From an uncultured Oscillospiraceae bacterium (lineage in GTDB: Bacteria; Bacillota; Clostridia; Oscillospirales; Oscillospiraceae), in contig CAKUEH010000006.1 of assembly GCA_934646185.1 (NCBI GenBank), positions 62,001-126,000 on the forward strand: a stretch of DNA of 64,000 nt, in the 5' to 3' direction. How positions within the stretch are numbered: position 1 is the stretch's first letter; each line of letters starts with the position of its first letter. Under the pieces are notes generated by a model. It searched no databases, was not told where the DNA came from, and was given only the letters and a program-made list of their open reading frames with translations. The position numbers and the translations under genes were made by a program. Shown here in pieces: positions 42,129-51,400 of this stretch.

Positions 42129-43604
42129 ATGAAACACATCAGAAGAACGCTCGCATTGCTGCTGGCCGCCGCGCTCATGCTGACGCTGAGCATCGCCGCT
42201 TTCGCGGACGGCACCGCCGACACCGGCAGCATCACGATCGATAACGCGGTCAAGGACAAGACCTACACCATTTACCGCATTTTTGATCTGAACAGCCACA
42301 ATGACGACTATACCGCCTTTAACTATACGGTCAACGCAAGTTGGAAAGCTTTCTTTGAGGGAGATGCAGCTGGTCTGACCTACGTCACGATCGACGATGA
42401 TTTTGGCTATGTGACATGGAAGGACGGTCAGGATGCCGCAGCCTTTGCCGCAGCCGCTATTGCATATGCTGATGCAAACGGCATTGAGAACAACGGTCAA
42501 AAAGAAGCCACCGACAGCACTGTCAAGTTTGAAGCTCTGCCGCTCGGCTATTATCTGGTCAAGTCCGGGCTGGGCGCGCTTTGCTCGCTGGACACAACAC
42601 TGCCGAACGCGACCATCAGGGAAAAGAACAGCGCGCCGACGGTCGAGAAGGAGGTCAGGGAAAACGACGCCTATGGCAAGACCAACGACGCCAACATCGG
42701 CGACACAGTCACGTTCACGACCACCATTAACGTTCTGGACGGCGCCCCGAAGTCCTATGTCCTGCACGACAAGATGAGCGAGGGCCTGACCTTTGACCAG
42801 AACAGCGTGAAGGTCACAGTCAACAGCAAGGATTTCACGAACTACGGGCTTGTCACCTCCGGTCTCAACGATGACTGCACATTTGAAATCCGCTTCGACG
42901 ACGTAACTGTCGACGGGGTCACTGCCAGCGTTCTGAAGCCCAACGATGTCGTAACGGTTGAGTACACGGCAACGGTCAATGAAAATGCCGTGATCGCCGA
43001 TACCGGCAACGCCAACGAGACGTGGCTGAAGTATGACAACACAGGAGAAACTACGCACTCCACAACCCACACCTACGTCTGGGCGATGAAGGTCGTGAAG
43101 TTTACCATGAAGGATAGCAAGGAGACTTTGCTGAAGGACGCGCAGTTTGTCCTGTACAGAATCAACAACGATGTCACGGAATACGTTACCGCTGACAGAG
43201 AGAACAAGGTCACCGGCTGGACAAAAAATGCCTATGATTCCAGCGAAGCCACCAAGGCGACCGTCTTTACTACCCCTGATAACGGCACATTCACGATCAG
43301 CGGTCTGGACTCCGGCACCTACTATCTGGAAGAGATCAAGGCTCCCGCGGGCTATAACATGCTGAAGGATCCGGTCCCGGTCGTTATTGAGACAACGTCT
43401 GACACTTCAACAGGCGCCATGACGGCCACCGTGAAATATGGCTCGTCTACAGGCGATGTCAAGGTCGAAAACCAGACCGGCACGGAGCTTCCCTCCACCG
43501 GCGGCATCGGCACGACAATCTTCTACATCATCGGCAGCCTGCTGGCCGTCGGCGCGGTGATCCTGCTCGTGACCAGAAAACGCATGGGCAAACCGGAGGA
43601 CTGA
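42129..43604 (+). CDS. LPxTG-anchored pilin-like surface protein
   Basis: A 491-residue secreted protein. A signal peptide ends near residue 27 (TLSIAAFADG). Next are a D1-type domain, a fimbrial isopeptide D2-type domain (VGDTVTFTTTINVLDGAPKS) and a SpaA-type domain with the E-box-like YYLEEIKAPAGYN. The end carries the sorting signal LPSTG, a membrane segment and the basic tail RKRMGKPED. No YPK-type pilin motif lysine is visible where polymerising pilins carry it, so it may be a minor subunit or a stand-alone adhesin. The ATG has GAAAGGA upstream. The class C sortase at 43818 is the expected anchoring enzyme. Confidence 0.88.
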   Translation: MKHIRRTLALLLAAALMLTLSIAAFADGTADTGSITIDNAVKDKTYTIYRIFDLNSHNDDYTAFNYTVNASWKAFFEGDAAGLTYVTIDDDFGYVTWKDGQDAAAFAAAAIAYADANGIENNGQKEATDSTVKFEALPLGYYLVKSGLGALCSLDTTLPNATIREKNSAPTVEKEVRENDAYGKTNDANIGDTVTFTTTINVLDGAPKSYVLHDKMSEGLTFDQNSVKVTVNSKDFTNYGLVTSGLNDDCTFEIRFDDVTVDGVTASVLKPNDVVTVEYTATVNENAVIADTGNANETWLKYDNTGETTHSTTHTYVWAMKVVKFTMKDSKETLLKDAQFVLYRINNDVTEYVTADRENKVTGWTKNAYDSSEATKATVFTTPDNGTFTISGLDSGTYYLEEIKAPAGYNMLKDPVPVVIETTSDTSTGAMTATVKYGSSTGDVKVENQTGTELPSTGGIGTTIFYIIGSLLAVGAVILLVTRKRMGKPED

Positions 43605-43614
43605 TCTTCGCCCC

Positions 43615-43775
43615 AAGGCTCCCCTTGGGCACAAGGGGAGCTGGCCCGAAGGGCCTGAGGGGATTCGAACGCCGCAAATTCCGGAACACTCTGAATCTTG
43701 CAGCAGATCCCCTCCGTCATTTTCTTCGAAAATGCCACCTCCCCTTACCGCGCGTGGCGCGGCAAGGGGAGGCTT
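43615..43775 (+). repeat. Family A interspersed repeat, full copy
   Basis: 161 bp between the pilin-like and sortase genes, starting AAGGCTCCCCTTGGGCACAA, with GGCCCGAAGGGCC, GAGGGGATTCGAACGCC and a closing GCCACCTCCCCTT...AAGGGGAGGCTT hairpin. It may separate or modulate the two genes. Confidence 0.9.
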
Positions 43776-43817
43776 GACGCCGCGCAATGCTCCGCAGCAG
43801 CAAGGAGAACCCCGTAC

Positions 43818-44666
43818 ATGAAAAAACATCTTTCCACGGCCGCGTTGATCCTCGCGCTGCTTGCAGGCGTGTGTTTGCTTCTGTATCCGACCGTCAGCGA
43901 CTACTGGAACACGCGCCACGCCTCCCGGGCCGTGGCCAACTATACGCAGGAGGTGCAGGCGCTGGACCGGGACGCCTATGACAGGATGCTGGCGGAGGCG
44001 GCGGACTATAACCGGTCGCTGCAGACGCGGGAGAACGCGTTTGCCCTGACCGACGCGCAGCAGGCGCAGTATGACCGTCTGCTGGACATCAGCGGCACGG
44101 GCGTCATGGGCTATATCGAGATCCCGTCCATCAACGTTTCCCTGCCCGTCTGCCACGGCACCAGCGACTCCGTTCTGCAGATCGCCGTCGGCCATCTGAG
44201 CTGGACGAGCCTCCCGGTCGGCGGCGCGGGCGCGCACTGCGTCCTCTCCGGCCACCGCGGTCTGCCGAGCGCGAAGCTGTTTACCAATCTCGACCGGCTC
44301 GTCGAGGGCGATACGTTCGTTGTCCGCGTGCTGGACGAAGCGCTGACCTACGAGGTCGACCAGATCCTGATCGTCGAGCCGGAGGATGTCACGGCGCTGC
44401 AGATCGAGCCCGGCAAGGATCTCTGCACGCTCGTCACCTGCACGCCCTACGGCATCAACTCCCACCGGCTTCTGGTGCGCGGGCACCGGGTCGAGACGGC
44501 ACAGGCGGAGGAGGCTGTCCGCCTTGTCTCCGACGGCATCCGGATCGAGCCTCTGCTCGTCGCGCCCGTCGTGGCGCTGCCGATGCTGCTGGCGCTGCTG
44601 CTCGTCCTGCTGCTGTCCGGAAACAAGCCGCCGCGCAAAAACGGCGGGGACAGCGCCCCCATTTGA
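43818..44666 (+). CDS. Class C (pilin-type) sortase
   Basis: Membrane transpeptidase that cleaves LPxTG and joins pilins or anchors them to the wall. The 282 residues have an N-terminal membrane segment (6-23), a catalytic domain with the His in CVLSGHRGLPSAKLF, the catalytic Cys in LCTLVTCTPYGINSHRLLVRG (shown in part), and the Arg in that same stretch. A second membrane segment lies near the C-terminus, a hallmark of class C. A lid-like region lies before the core. The ATG has AAGGAG about eleven bases upstream. The partner substrate is the LPSTG protein at 42129. Confidence 0.9.
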   Translation: MKKHLSTAALILALLAGVCLLLYPTVSDYWNTRHASRAVANYTQEVQALDRDAYDRMLAEAADYNRSLQTRENAFALTDAQQAQYDRLLDISGTGVMGYIEIPSINVSLPVCHGTSDSVLQIAVGHLSWTSLPVGGAGAHCVLSGHRGLPSAKLFTNLDRLVEGDTFVVRVLDEALTYEVDQILIVEPEDVTALQIEPGKDLCTLVTCTPYGINSHRLLVRGHRVETAQAEEAVRLVSDGIRIEPLLVAPVVALPMLLALLLVLLLSGNKPPRKNGGDSAPI

Positions 44667-44680
44667 ACCGATCTCACGAA

Positions 44681-44705
44681 ACCACCGGCCATGCCGGTGG
44701 TTTTT
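44681..44705 (+). terminator. Terminator after the sortase gene
   Basis: Stem ACCACCGGC (44681-44689) with GCCGGTGGT (44693-44701), then TTTT. Confidence 0.85.
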
Positions 44706-44754
44706 CATATTTCGATATCGCCGTATTATTATTCACCATTATCGAATAAAATGC

Positions 44755-44941
44755 TTGCGGAAATGCGGGCAGGATGGTATCATGAACCTGCTGAAACGGA
44801 CAGCGGCATGCGCGGGCCTCTGCAGAGCTCGTTCGTTCCAACCTTCGTCATCCTTTCTGACATTTCTGACATCTTCCCTCTGCATCCGCGCCGCGCATCC
44901 ACAAAGACCCCGCCGGGCGGCAGTGCCCGGCGGGGTCTTGT
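44755..44941 (+). ncRNA. Possible small RNA or leader unit (promoter plus hairpin)
   Basis: TTGCGG (44755-44760), 17 bp, TATCAT (44778-44783) would start RNA near 44790. A perfect 14-bp stem, AGACCCCGCCGGGC (44905-44918) with GCCCGGCGGGGTCT (44925-44938), closes it after about 150 nt. The T-run is poor. No convincing reading frame lies in it. Speculative. Confidence 0.35.
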
Positions 44942-44996
44942 GCGTTCGGCAATGCGGAATCTCTTCATTTTCTGTTTGAAATTACGAAACGCTCCA

Positions 44997-45025
44997 TTGC
45001 AATCGCGTCCGGCTGCTGGTATAAT
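44997..45025 (+). promoter_or_regulatory. Promoter of the binding-protein/ExbB/SLH operon
   Basis: TTGCAA (44997-45002), 17 bp, TATAAT (45020-45025), 64 bp before the ATG at 45089. Confidence 0.85.
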
Positions 45026-45088
45026 GCGAGCAGGGATGGACCCTGTTGGAATTGTTGTTCCAAACGCTGTTTTCTTTGGAGAATAACC

Positions 45089-46180
45089 ATGCGATACAAA
45101 CCTCTTTTCGCCCTGCTGCTGGCGCTGGCGTTTCTGTGCGGGAGCCTGTCCGGCTGCGCCGCCGGGCAGACGGCGGCTCCGGCAGAGCCGGCCGTATCCT
45201 TTACCGACTCTCTCGGCCGGACGGTCGACATTCCCGAAACGCTCACGCGCGTGGCCCCGAGCGGCGCGGTCGCGTCGATGTTTCTGGCGACCATCGCGCC
45301 CGAATATATGACGACCATCAACGCGACGCCGTCTTCCAGCCAGTACAAATATCTCGACCCGCGCCTGATCGATCTGCCCACGACCGGCCAGATGTACGGC
45401 AGCAAGTCGACGCTGAATCTGGAATCCATTCTGACCTCCGGCGCGCAGGTCGTGATCGATCTCGGCGACAAAAAGGACAACATGGCCGCCGATCTGGACG
45501 CGCTGCAGCGGCAGATCGGCATGCCCGTGATCTTCATCGAGGCAGATCTGCCGCACATGGCCGAGGCGTACCGGACGCTCGGAAAGATTCTGAGCGGCAA
45601 GGAAGCGCGCGGGGAAGAGCTGGCGGCGTTCGTCGAGGAGACTGTCTCGATGGCGGAGGAAAACGCCGCAAAGATCCAGGATGCCGAGCGCATTTCCGTC
45701 CTGTACACCTCCGGCTCGTCCGGCCTCAACACGAACGCGAAGGGCTCCATTCAGGCACAGGTGCTCGACCTCATGGGCATTGAAAACGCGGCTGTCGTTG
45801 AGGACGTCAGCAATAAGGGCGGCGGCAATCCCATCAATCTCGAGCAGCTTTACCGCTTTGACCCGGACGTGATCTTATTCGCGGCAGGCAGCATTTATCA
45901 GACCGCGGCAGCCGACGAAGCGTGGCAGCCGCTGCGCGCGATCCAGACCGGACGGTATTACGAGATCCCGTCCATGCCGTATAACTGGCTGTCCAGTCCC
46001 CCGAGCCTCAACATGCTGCTGGGCGTGTGGTGGCTGGGAGATCTTCTGTATCCGCAGTATTACGACTATGATATGGTGGAGAAGACGCAGGAAATGTTCC
46101 GGCTGTTCTGGGCTTACGATCTGAGCGCGGACGAGGCGCGGGCCATGCTCGCGAATTCTACGCTGAAGGACGCGCCATGA
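45089..46180 (+). CDS. ABC-type substrate-binding lipoprotein (iron/siderophore/cobalamin class)
   Basis: A 363-residue lipoprotein. The signal peptide ends in the lipobox LSGC (Cys23), so it is tethered to the outer face of the membrane. The mature part follows the class III (FepB/BtuF-like) layout: SFTDSLGRTVDIPETLTRVA, a connecting long helix near 175-195, and a second lobe with GNPINLEQLYRFDPDVILFA. No permease or ATPase gene accompanies it. It overlaps the next gene by four bases and leads an operon that encodes an ExbB-like channel, suggesting delivery to a different machine. The ligand is unknown; a metal complex is likeliest. Confidence 0.87.
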   Translation: MRYKPLFALLLALAFLCGSLSGCAAGQTAAPAEPAVSFTDSLGRTVDIPETLTRVAPSGAVASMFLATIAPEYMTTINATPSSSQYKYLDPRLIDLPTTGQMYGSKSTLNLESILTSGAQVVIDLGDKKDNMAADLDALQRQIGMPVIFIEADLPHMAEAYRTLGKILSGKEARGEELAAFVEETVSMAEENAAKIQDAERISVLYTSGSSGLNTNAKGSIQAQVLDLMGIENAAVVEDVSNKGGGNPINLEQLYRFDPDVILFAAGSIYQTAAADEAWQPLRAIQTGRYYEIPSMPYNWLSSPPSLNMLLGVWWLGDLLYPQYYDYDMVEKTQEMFRLFWAYDLSADEARAMLANSTLKDAP

Positions 46181-47448
46181 AAAAACTGCTGACGAAATGC
46201 GCGCTGCTGCTCCTGCTGTGCGCGGCGCTGGCGCTTCCGGCGCTGGCCGATTCGGTGACGGACACGATTTCGGTCTGCATCGGCTACTTCGGCTGGACGG
46301 AGGACGAATACGTCGAAAAGGCGAAATTCTCCTGGCAGGAGCTCGACGACTGGTACGGCGGCGCGCTCGATACGCACGAGGAATTCTATTCCTATTCCAA
46401 CGGCGGCGGACGGACGTATCTGGTCTACGCGCGCGGGTTTTATATCCGGGATCTGCTGGACTACGCGGGCGTGGATGTCAATTCCATCGCCTCCATCGAT
46501 TTTTTCACGAAGGATCACTCCAACGGCGCGTATCGCTCGTTCACAAAATACGCCCTGCTGGATCAGCCGCGCTATTACTTCCCAAACCTCGCCGCAGACC
46601 CCGAGACAGGCGAGCTCTACGCCTGGGACGGCGGCGACGATCTGTGGGTCGGCGCGTATCAGGTCGAGCCGATGCTGGCGCTGGAGGATTACACCGAATG
46701 GGACACGTCCGGCTTTGACTTTGAAAGCTATGTGGACGAGAGCCTGTTCTCGACCGGGAACCGGTTCCACCTGTTTTTCGGGCAGCAGAGCCCCGAGGAG
46801 GCCGCGACCAGCTCGGCGGCCAAATACGTCTATAAGATCCTCGTGACGTTCTCCGGCACGCCGGTCCTGTCCAGCGAGGAACAAAATCTCGATCTCATCG
46901 TCGGCAGCGACCACGCCCTGCACGTGACCGCCGACGCGGAGGACGACGCGCTGACCGATTACGTCCAGCAGAATCTTCAATACGCGTCCAGCGACCCGTC
47001 GGTCGTCTCGGTCGACCAGTACGGAAGGCTGCATGTGAACGCCGAGGGCGACGCGGTCATTACGGCCTCGTTCGGTCAGTCCAGCGTGAGCGTCAATGTC
47101 CACGTCGGCTCCGGCGGCGCGTCCGGCACGGGAAGCACCGCCGGAACCGGCACAGAGCCCGGCGGCGAAGCCGCCTCCGGCGCGCTCGGCCTGCCGAAGC
47201 CGGAGGAAACTGAGACAGTACCGGTCACGGAGCCGGTCGACGCGCGAAGCGTCTATATCCTCTCCGGCGGCGCTGTGTCCACGGGAGAAAACGGCACGAC
47301 CGCGGGCGAGGGCATGCAGGACGGAAGCGTCCAGCTCGTCCTGCCAGAAAAGGCCGCGCAGAAAACCTGGCCCGTATACGCGGCGCTGGCGCTGAGTCTG
47401 CTGCTCGGCTTCGCGTTCGGGCTCGTCCGATACAGAAAACTACGATAA
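46177..47448 (+). CDS. Membrane-anchored surface protein with Ig-like domain
   Basis: A 423-residue exported protein. A signal peptide ends near residue 21 (ALPALA). Residues 25-235 form a domain with KFSWQELDDW, GFYIRDLLDYAGVDVNSI and SFTKYALLDQPRYYFP, recalling the sulfite-oxidase-type molybdopterin-binding fold in a degenerate form. Next is a Big2-type Ig-like domain (about 240-310; YASSDPSVVSVDQYGRLHV), a Gly/Ser/Thr/Glu linker, and a C-terminal membrane helix with the tail RYRKLR. It starts in a four-base overlap with the lipoprotein gene. It could bind cargo at the surface; the domain match is inference from pattern. Confidence 0.75.
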   Translation: MKKLLTKCALLLLLCAALALPALADSVTDTISVCIGYFGWTEDEYVEKAKFSWQELDDWYGGALDTHEEFYSYSNGGGRTYLVYARGFYIRDLLDYAGVDVNSIASIDFFTKDHSNGAYRSFTKYALLDQPRYYFPNLAADPETGELYAWDGGDDLWVGAYQVEPMLALEDYTEWDTSGFDFESYVDESLFSTGNRFHLFFGQQSPEEAATSSAAKYVYKILVTFSGTPVLSSEEQNLDLIVGSDHALHVTADAEDDALTDYVQQNLQYASSDPSVVSVDQYGRLHVNAEGDAVITASFGQSSVSVNVHVGSGGASGTGSTAGTGTEPGGEAASGALGLPKPEETETVPVTEPVDARSVYILSGGAVSTGENGTTAGEGMQDGSVQLVLPEKAAQKTWPVYAALALSLLLGFAFGLVRYRKLR

Positions 47449-47460
47449 GAGGAATCAAAC

Positions 47461-48123
47461 ATGCTGCTTGCTGCTGTCAATCAAGCTGCGGAAGAGCCCT
47501 TCCGCATTCATGATATCCTGCGCGCGGTATCCGGCGCGCTGGAAGTGCCGGTCGTGGCGCTGCTGGTGGTGTTTCTGCTGGCTGCCGCCGTGCTGGTGGG
47601 CTGGCTGATCGCCGAATACTGCACGGAGCGCCGCCATCTGAAGCTCGCGCTGCCGTCTTTGATGGAACAGCTCCGCACGGCGGACGACCGCGAGACTGTG
47701 ATCGAAGAGAGCGGCCTGCTTCGCCGGCAGAAGGACGCGCTTCTGGAGCTGCTGCGCCACCCGGACTTCACCGACGCCACGCGCGAAGCGCTGGCCGTCG
47801 AGCTGCTGGAACGCGAACAGGATCGGTATGACAACATCGTGAAGCTCAGCGAGCTGCTCGCGCGTCTGGCACCGATGCTGGGCCTGCTCGGCACGCTCAT
47901 CCCGCTCGGCCCGGGCATCATCGCGCTGGGTCAGGGCGATACGTATACGCTCTCCACGTCCCTTCTGACCGCGTTCGACACGACCATCGCGGGTCTTGTC
48001 GCGGCGGCGTTTGCCATCGTCGTTTCCAGCATCCGCCGGCGCTGGTACCGCGAATACGGTTCGGTGCTTGAGGCGCTGTGTACCGAGGTTCTGGAACTGA
48101 CGAAGAGGGGAGCCGCCGTATGA
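47461..48123 (+). CDS. MotA/TolQ/ExbB-family proton channel
   Basis: A 220-residue membrane protein of the ExbB class, which converts proton flow into mechanical work on a partner. One membrane segment lies near 30-52, a cytosolic helical stretch follows, then two segments at about 133-160 and 170-192. The conserved ARLAPMLGLLGTLIPLGPGI and TAFDTTIAGLVAAAFAIVV match family pore motifs. Gram-positive cells have no outer membrane and normally no TonB system, so its presence with surface-protein genes is notable. It starts 12 bp after the previous gene with AGAGGAA upstream and overlaps the DUF2149 gene by four bases. Confidence 0.9.
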   Translation: MLLAAVNQAAEEPFRIHDILRAVSGALEVPVVALLVVFLLAAAVLVGWLIAEYCTERRHLKLALPSLMEQLRTADDRETVIEESGLLRRQKDALLELLRHPDFTDATREALAVELLEREQDRYDNIVKLSELLARLAPMLGLLGTLIPLGPGIIALGQGDTYTLSTSLLTAFDTTIAGLVAAAFAIVVSSIRRRWYREYGSVLEALCTEVLELTKRGAAV

Positions 48124-48455
48124 CGAGGCTCTCCGGAAAATCGCTCCGCGCGCGGCGGGACGACGCGCCCGTCAACCCCATGGACTCGGTCAGCAATCTG
48201 GCCGACGCCATGCTGGTGCTGGCCGTGGGGATCATGCTGGCGCTGATCATCAACTGGAACGTCGACATCTCCGGCGCGAAGACGGCGCAGGAGGCGCAGA
48301 CCGACCCGTCCATCTCCTTCGCGCAGGACGATCTGACCGAATCGCAGGACGACGCGGGCACGATCGAGGGCGATCTGACCGAAATGGGGAAGGTCTATTA
48401 CGATCAGGAGACCGGCACATATTATGTTGTAACGAATCCGAAAACGGAGGAATGA
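48120..48455 (+). CDS. DUF2149 protein, ExbD-like partner
   Basis: A 111-residue protein with a basic N-terminus, a single membrane segment (about 27-45; NLADAMLVLAVGIMLALII) and an outside region ending in MGKVYYDQETGTYYVV. The Asp in SNLADAMLVL at the start of the helix matches the proton-carrying Asp of ExbD/TolR/MotB. DUF2149 genes are found next to ExbB-like genes in archaea and anaerobes, so the pair probably forms one ion-driven complex. It starts in a four-base overlap with the ExbB gene and lies three bases before the giant surface gene. Confidence 0.85.
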   Translation: MTRLSGKSLRARRDDAPVNPMDSVSNLADAMLVLAVGIMLALIINWNVDISGAKTAQEAQTDPSISFAQDDLTESQDDAGTIEGDLTEMGKVYYDQETGTYYVVTNPKTEE

Positions 48456-48458
48456 GCC

Positions 48459-51400
48459 ATGAAAAAGCTTCTGTCCCTGCTGCTCTGCGCGGCGATGCTG
48501 CTGTGCCTGCTGCCGCTCGAGGCGCGGGCCGCATCCGATGCGTGGGACGGCACGGTGGACATTTCGTGGTACGACCCGGTAAAGACCGAATATGAGATCG
48601 ACACGCCCGCCAAGCTCGCGGGTCTGGCCGCGCTTGTAAACGGCATGGCCGACCCTACGGCGAAGAAGATCGTCGGAAACACCGCCTATCTCGTCAGCAA
48701 AAAGGTCGACAACGTCATGCTGGTCGGCGCGGGCGGCGGCAATGTGTTCGACACCGTCTACACCGGCGGCATCGACTTCGCGTATAAGACGATCTATCTG
48801 ACCGCCGATCTCGACATGGGCGGCAGAAAGGGTGCTAGCGGCAGCTGGACAGGCCCCAACTGGACACCCATCGGCGGCAAATTCCCCATGAAGCCCGCGG
48901 AGGCGGCCGGAGACTGCATGACGCTCGACACGCGCTTCAACGGCGTTCTGGACGGGCAGGGGCACACGATCTATAATCTATACTGTGACCGCTACGCGGC
49001 CAAGGGATTCCCGTACAGCATGGCTGTCGGCGTCGTGGGCGTCCTCGGCGGAAACGCGGATTATGCCAACGGCGTGAGCGGCGAAAGATCCGAGGCGGAA
49101 TTTGAAAACGGCTGGCAGCCCGCCGTGCGCGATCTGGTGCTGGGCTCCGGCTGGATCTACGCCCGCCGCATGGTCGGCGGCATCGTCGGCCGGGTCGGAG
49201 AAACCTCGAACGGCGTTGTGATCGAAAACTGCGGCAACCGCGCGGACATCAAAAATACCGACTCCAAGGGCGTCGGCGGCATCGTCGGCTCGGCGTGGGG
49301 CAAGGGAACGATCCGCGGCTGCTACAACACCGGCTCCGTCTCAACGACCTATACCTGCCCCGCAGGCGGCATCCTCGGCTCGAACGAGGGCATGGATGTC
49401 TACAACTGCTACAGCGCGGGCAAAATCGACACGAACGGCGCGCAGTATGGCCGCGGTATCGGCGGACACGACACGGGCAGCTATACCGTGGCGGGCTGCT
49501 GGTACTTATCCGGCAGCGACGACGATCCGGCCTCGAACGGCTATTACAGGGGCACGAGCCGCAAAATTTCCGTCTCCGTGACGGCGGCGAACAAGCAGAC
49601 GCTTCAATCGGAGGCTGTCCTTGCGGCGCTGAACGCCAACGGCGCGCTCTTCGCGCAGGATGCTGCCGGGAAAAACGGCGGCTATCCGGTTCTGTGGTTT
49701 GAAAATGGGCAGAACCCCGCCGATTTTCAGCTGACGCAGGCCTCCGCCGCCAACGGCGCGTTCACCGTCAGCCAAACCGGCGCCGTCCGCTTCGGCGCTT
49801 CTGTCGCTCTCTCGGCGCAGCCCGCCGCGGGCTACCGTCTGGCGTATTACACGGCGAACGGCAGTCAGATCCTCGGCGATTATTACACCGTGACCGGCGA
49901 TACGGAGCTGGCCGCCGTCTTCCAGAAAGTCAAGACCGCGTCCGTCACCGTTCCGGAATACGACGCGTTTTATCTTGCCGCCGCGAGAACCGGCTATCAG
50001 CTCACGTCGGACGGCATGGAATACGTCGAGCGCGAGGCGCTGCACACCGGCGACACCGTGCTCGAGGGCAATATCATCACGCTGCAGATACATTCCTACG
50101 CCGACGCCATCCCGGCGGACGGCGCGCTGGAATACCGCGAGGGCTACCAGTTTTCCGTTTCCGGCGCGGAGAAAAACGCGGACGGAACGTATACCGTCAC
50201 AGGCAGCGGCCCGGTCGTCATCGAGGCCGTGCGCGCCACGCGCCGCAAGAGCTGGCTGACGTTCGCCGATACCGGCTGGTATACCGGAAAAGAGAAGACC
50301 TACACGCTCACTACCGCGCAGCAGCTCGCGGGACTCGCGAAGCTCGTGAACGAGCAGGGCGCAACATTTGCGGGCGTGACCATTCTGCTCGGAAACGACA
50401 TTTCCCTTGCCTCCATCGACGGCGCATCCGGCAGCTGCACGTGGACGGCCATCGGCTCGAGCCTGCAGAAGCCGTTTTCCGGCACATTCGACGGGCAGGG
50501 CCACACCGTCTTCGCGATGGAGGCCTATAATACCGGCAGCTACGCGGCGCTGTTCGGCTGCTGCGTGGAAGCGGCGCTTAAAAACCTCACGCTCTGCGGC
50601 AGCGCGGCGGGCGAAGCCCGCGCGTCCTACGCGGCGGGCCTGATCGCCTACGCGAAGGGGTGCAAACTGGAGAACGTGAACGTCTATGTGGACGTAACTG
50701 CCTCCGGCACGCACGCGGGCGGTGTAGCCGCGTATATCTGCGACGGAACGTCCGTGAAAAGCTGCTTCAGCTATGGAGCCGTCAGCGGGATCTCCGGCGT
50801 CGGCGGGATCGTGGGCCTGTGCTATTCGGCGAAGGATACCATCACCGGCTGCGCGAATTTCGGCCCCGTGACCGGCTCTGGCTCCGGCGCATACGGCACG
50901 GGCGGCATCGCGGGCCGGCTTGCGGGCGTGATGACGCAGTGCGCAAATTACGGCACTGTCTCCGGCGCGGACCGCTATACCGGCGGCGTCGCGGGCTATA
51001 CGACCGCGCGCAATCAGACGAAGCTCCTGGCCTGCAAAAACGAGGCCGCCGTGTCTTCGGTCAATACCGACGCCCGGGTCTCGACCGGCTCCATCGTCGG
51101 CAACGCGCAGAACCTCATCTGGGGCGGCTGCACGGCGGCAGACAGCGCGCTTCCGCAGCTCGGCAGGACCGGCAAGGTCGCCGAGCAGGAAGTAAAGGAC
51201 AGCTGCCCGGACTATACGCCGCAGGAGGCTCCGCAGGACGCGGAGCTTCCGGACAGCTTTACCGTCACGTTCCGCGCCAACGGCGAAACCGTCGGGACTG
51301 TGACGGGCAAAAAGGGCGACAAGTCCGTCAAGACCCCGGCGCTGCCGCAGGTGGACGGCTACACCGCATCCTGGCCCGCGTTCACGCCGACGGGCCGCGA

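Noticed and set aside
44691..45086. 131-codon frame between the sortase and the lipoprotein gene
   Set aside because: It runs through a terminator and the next operon's promoter, has no ribosome binding site and no domain.
45089..48455. Complete ABC importer
   Set aside because: Only the binding protein is encoded; the neighbouring membrane proteins are ExbB-like and DUF2149, not permeases, and no ATPase motifs occur.
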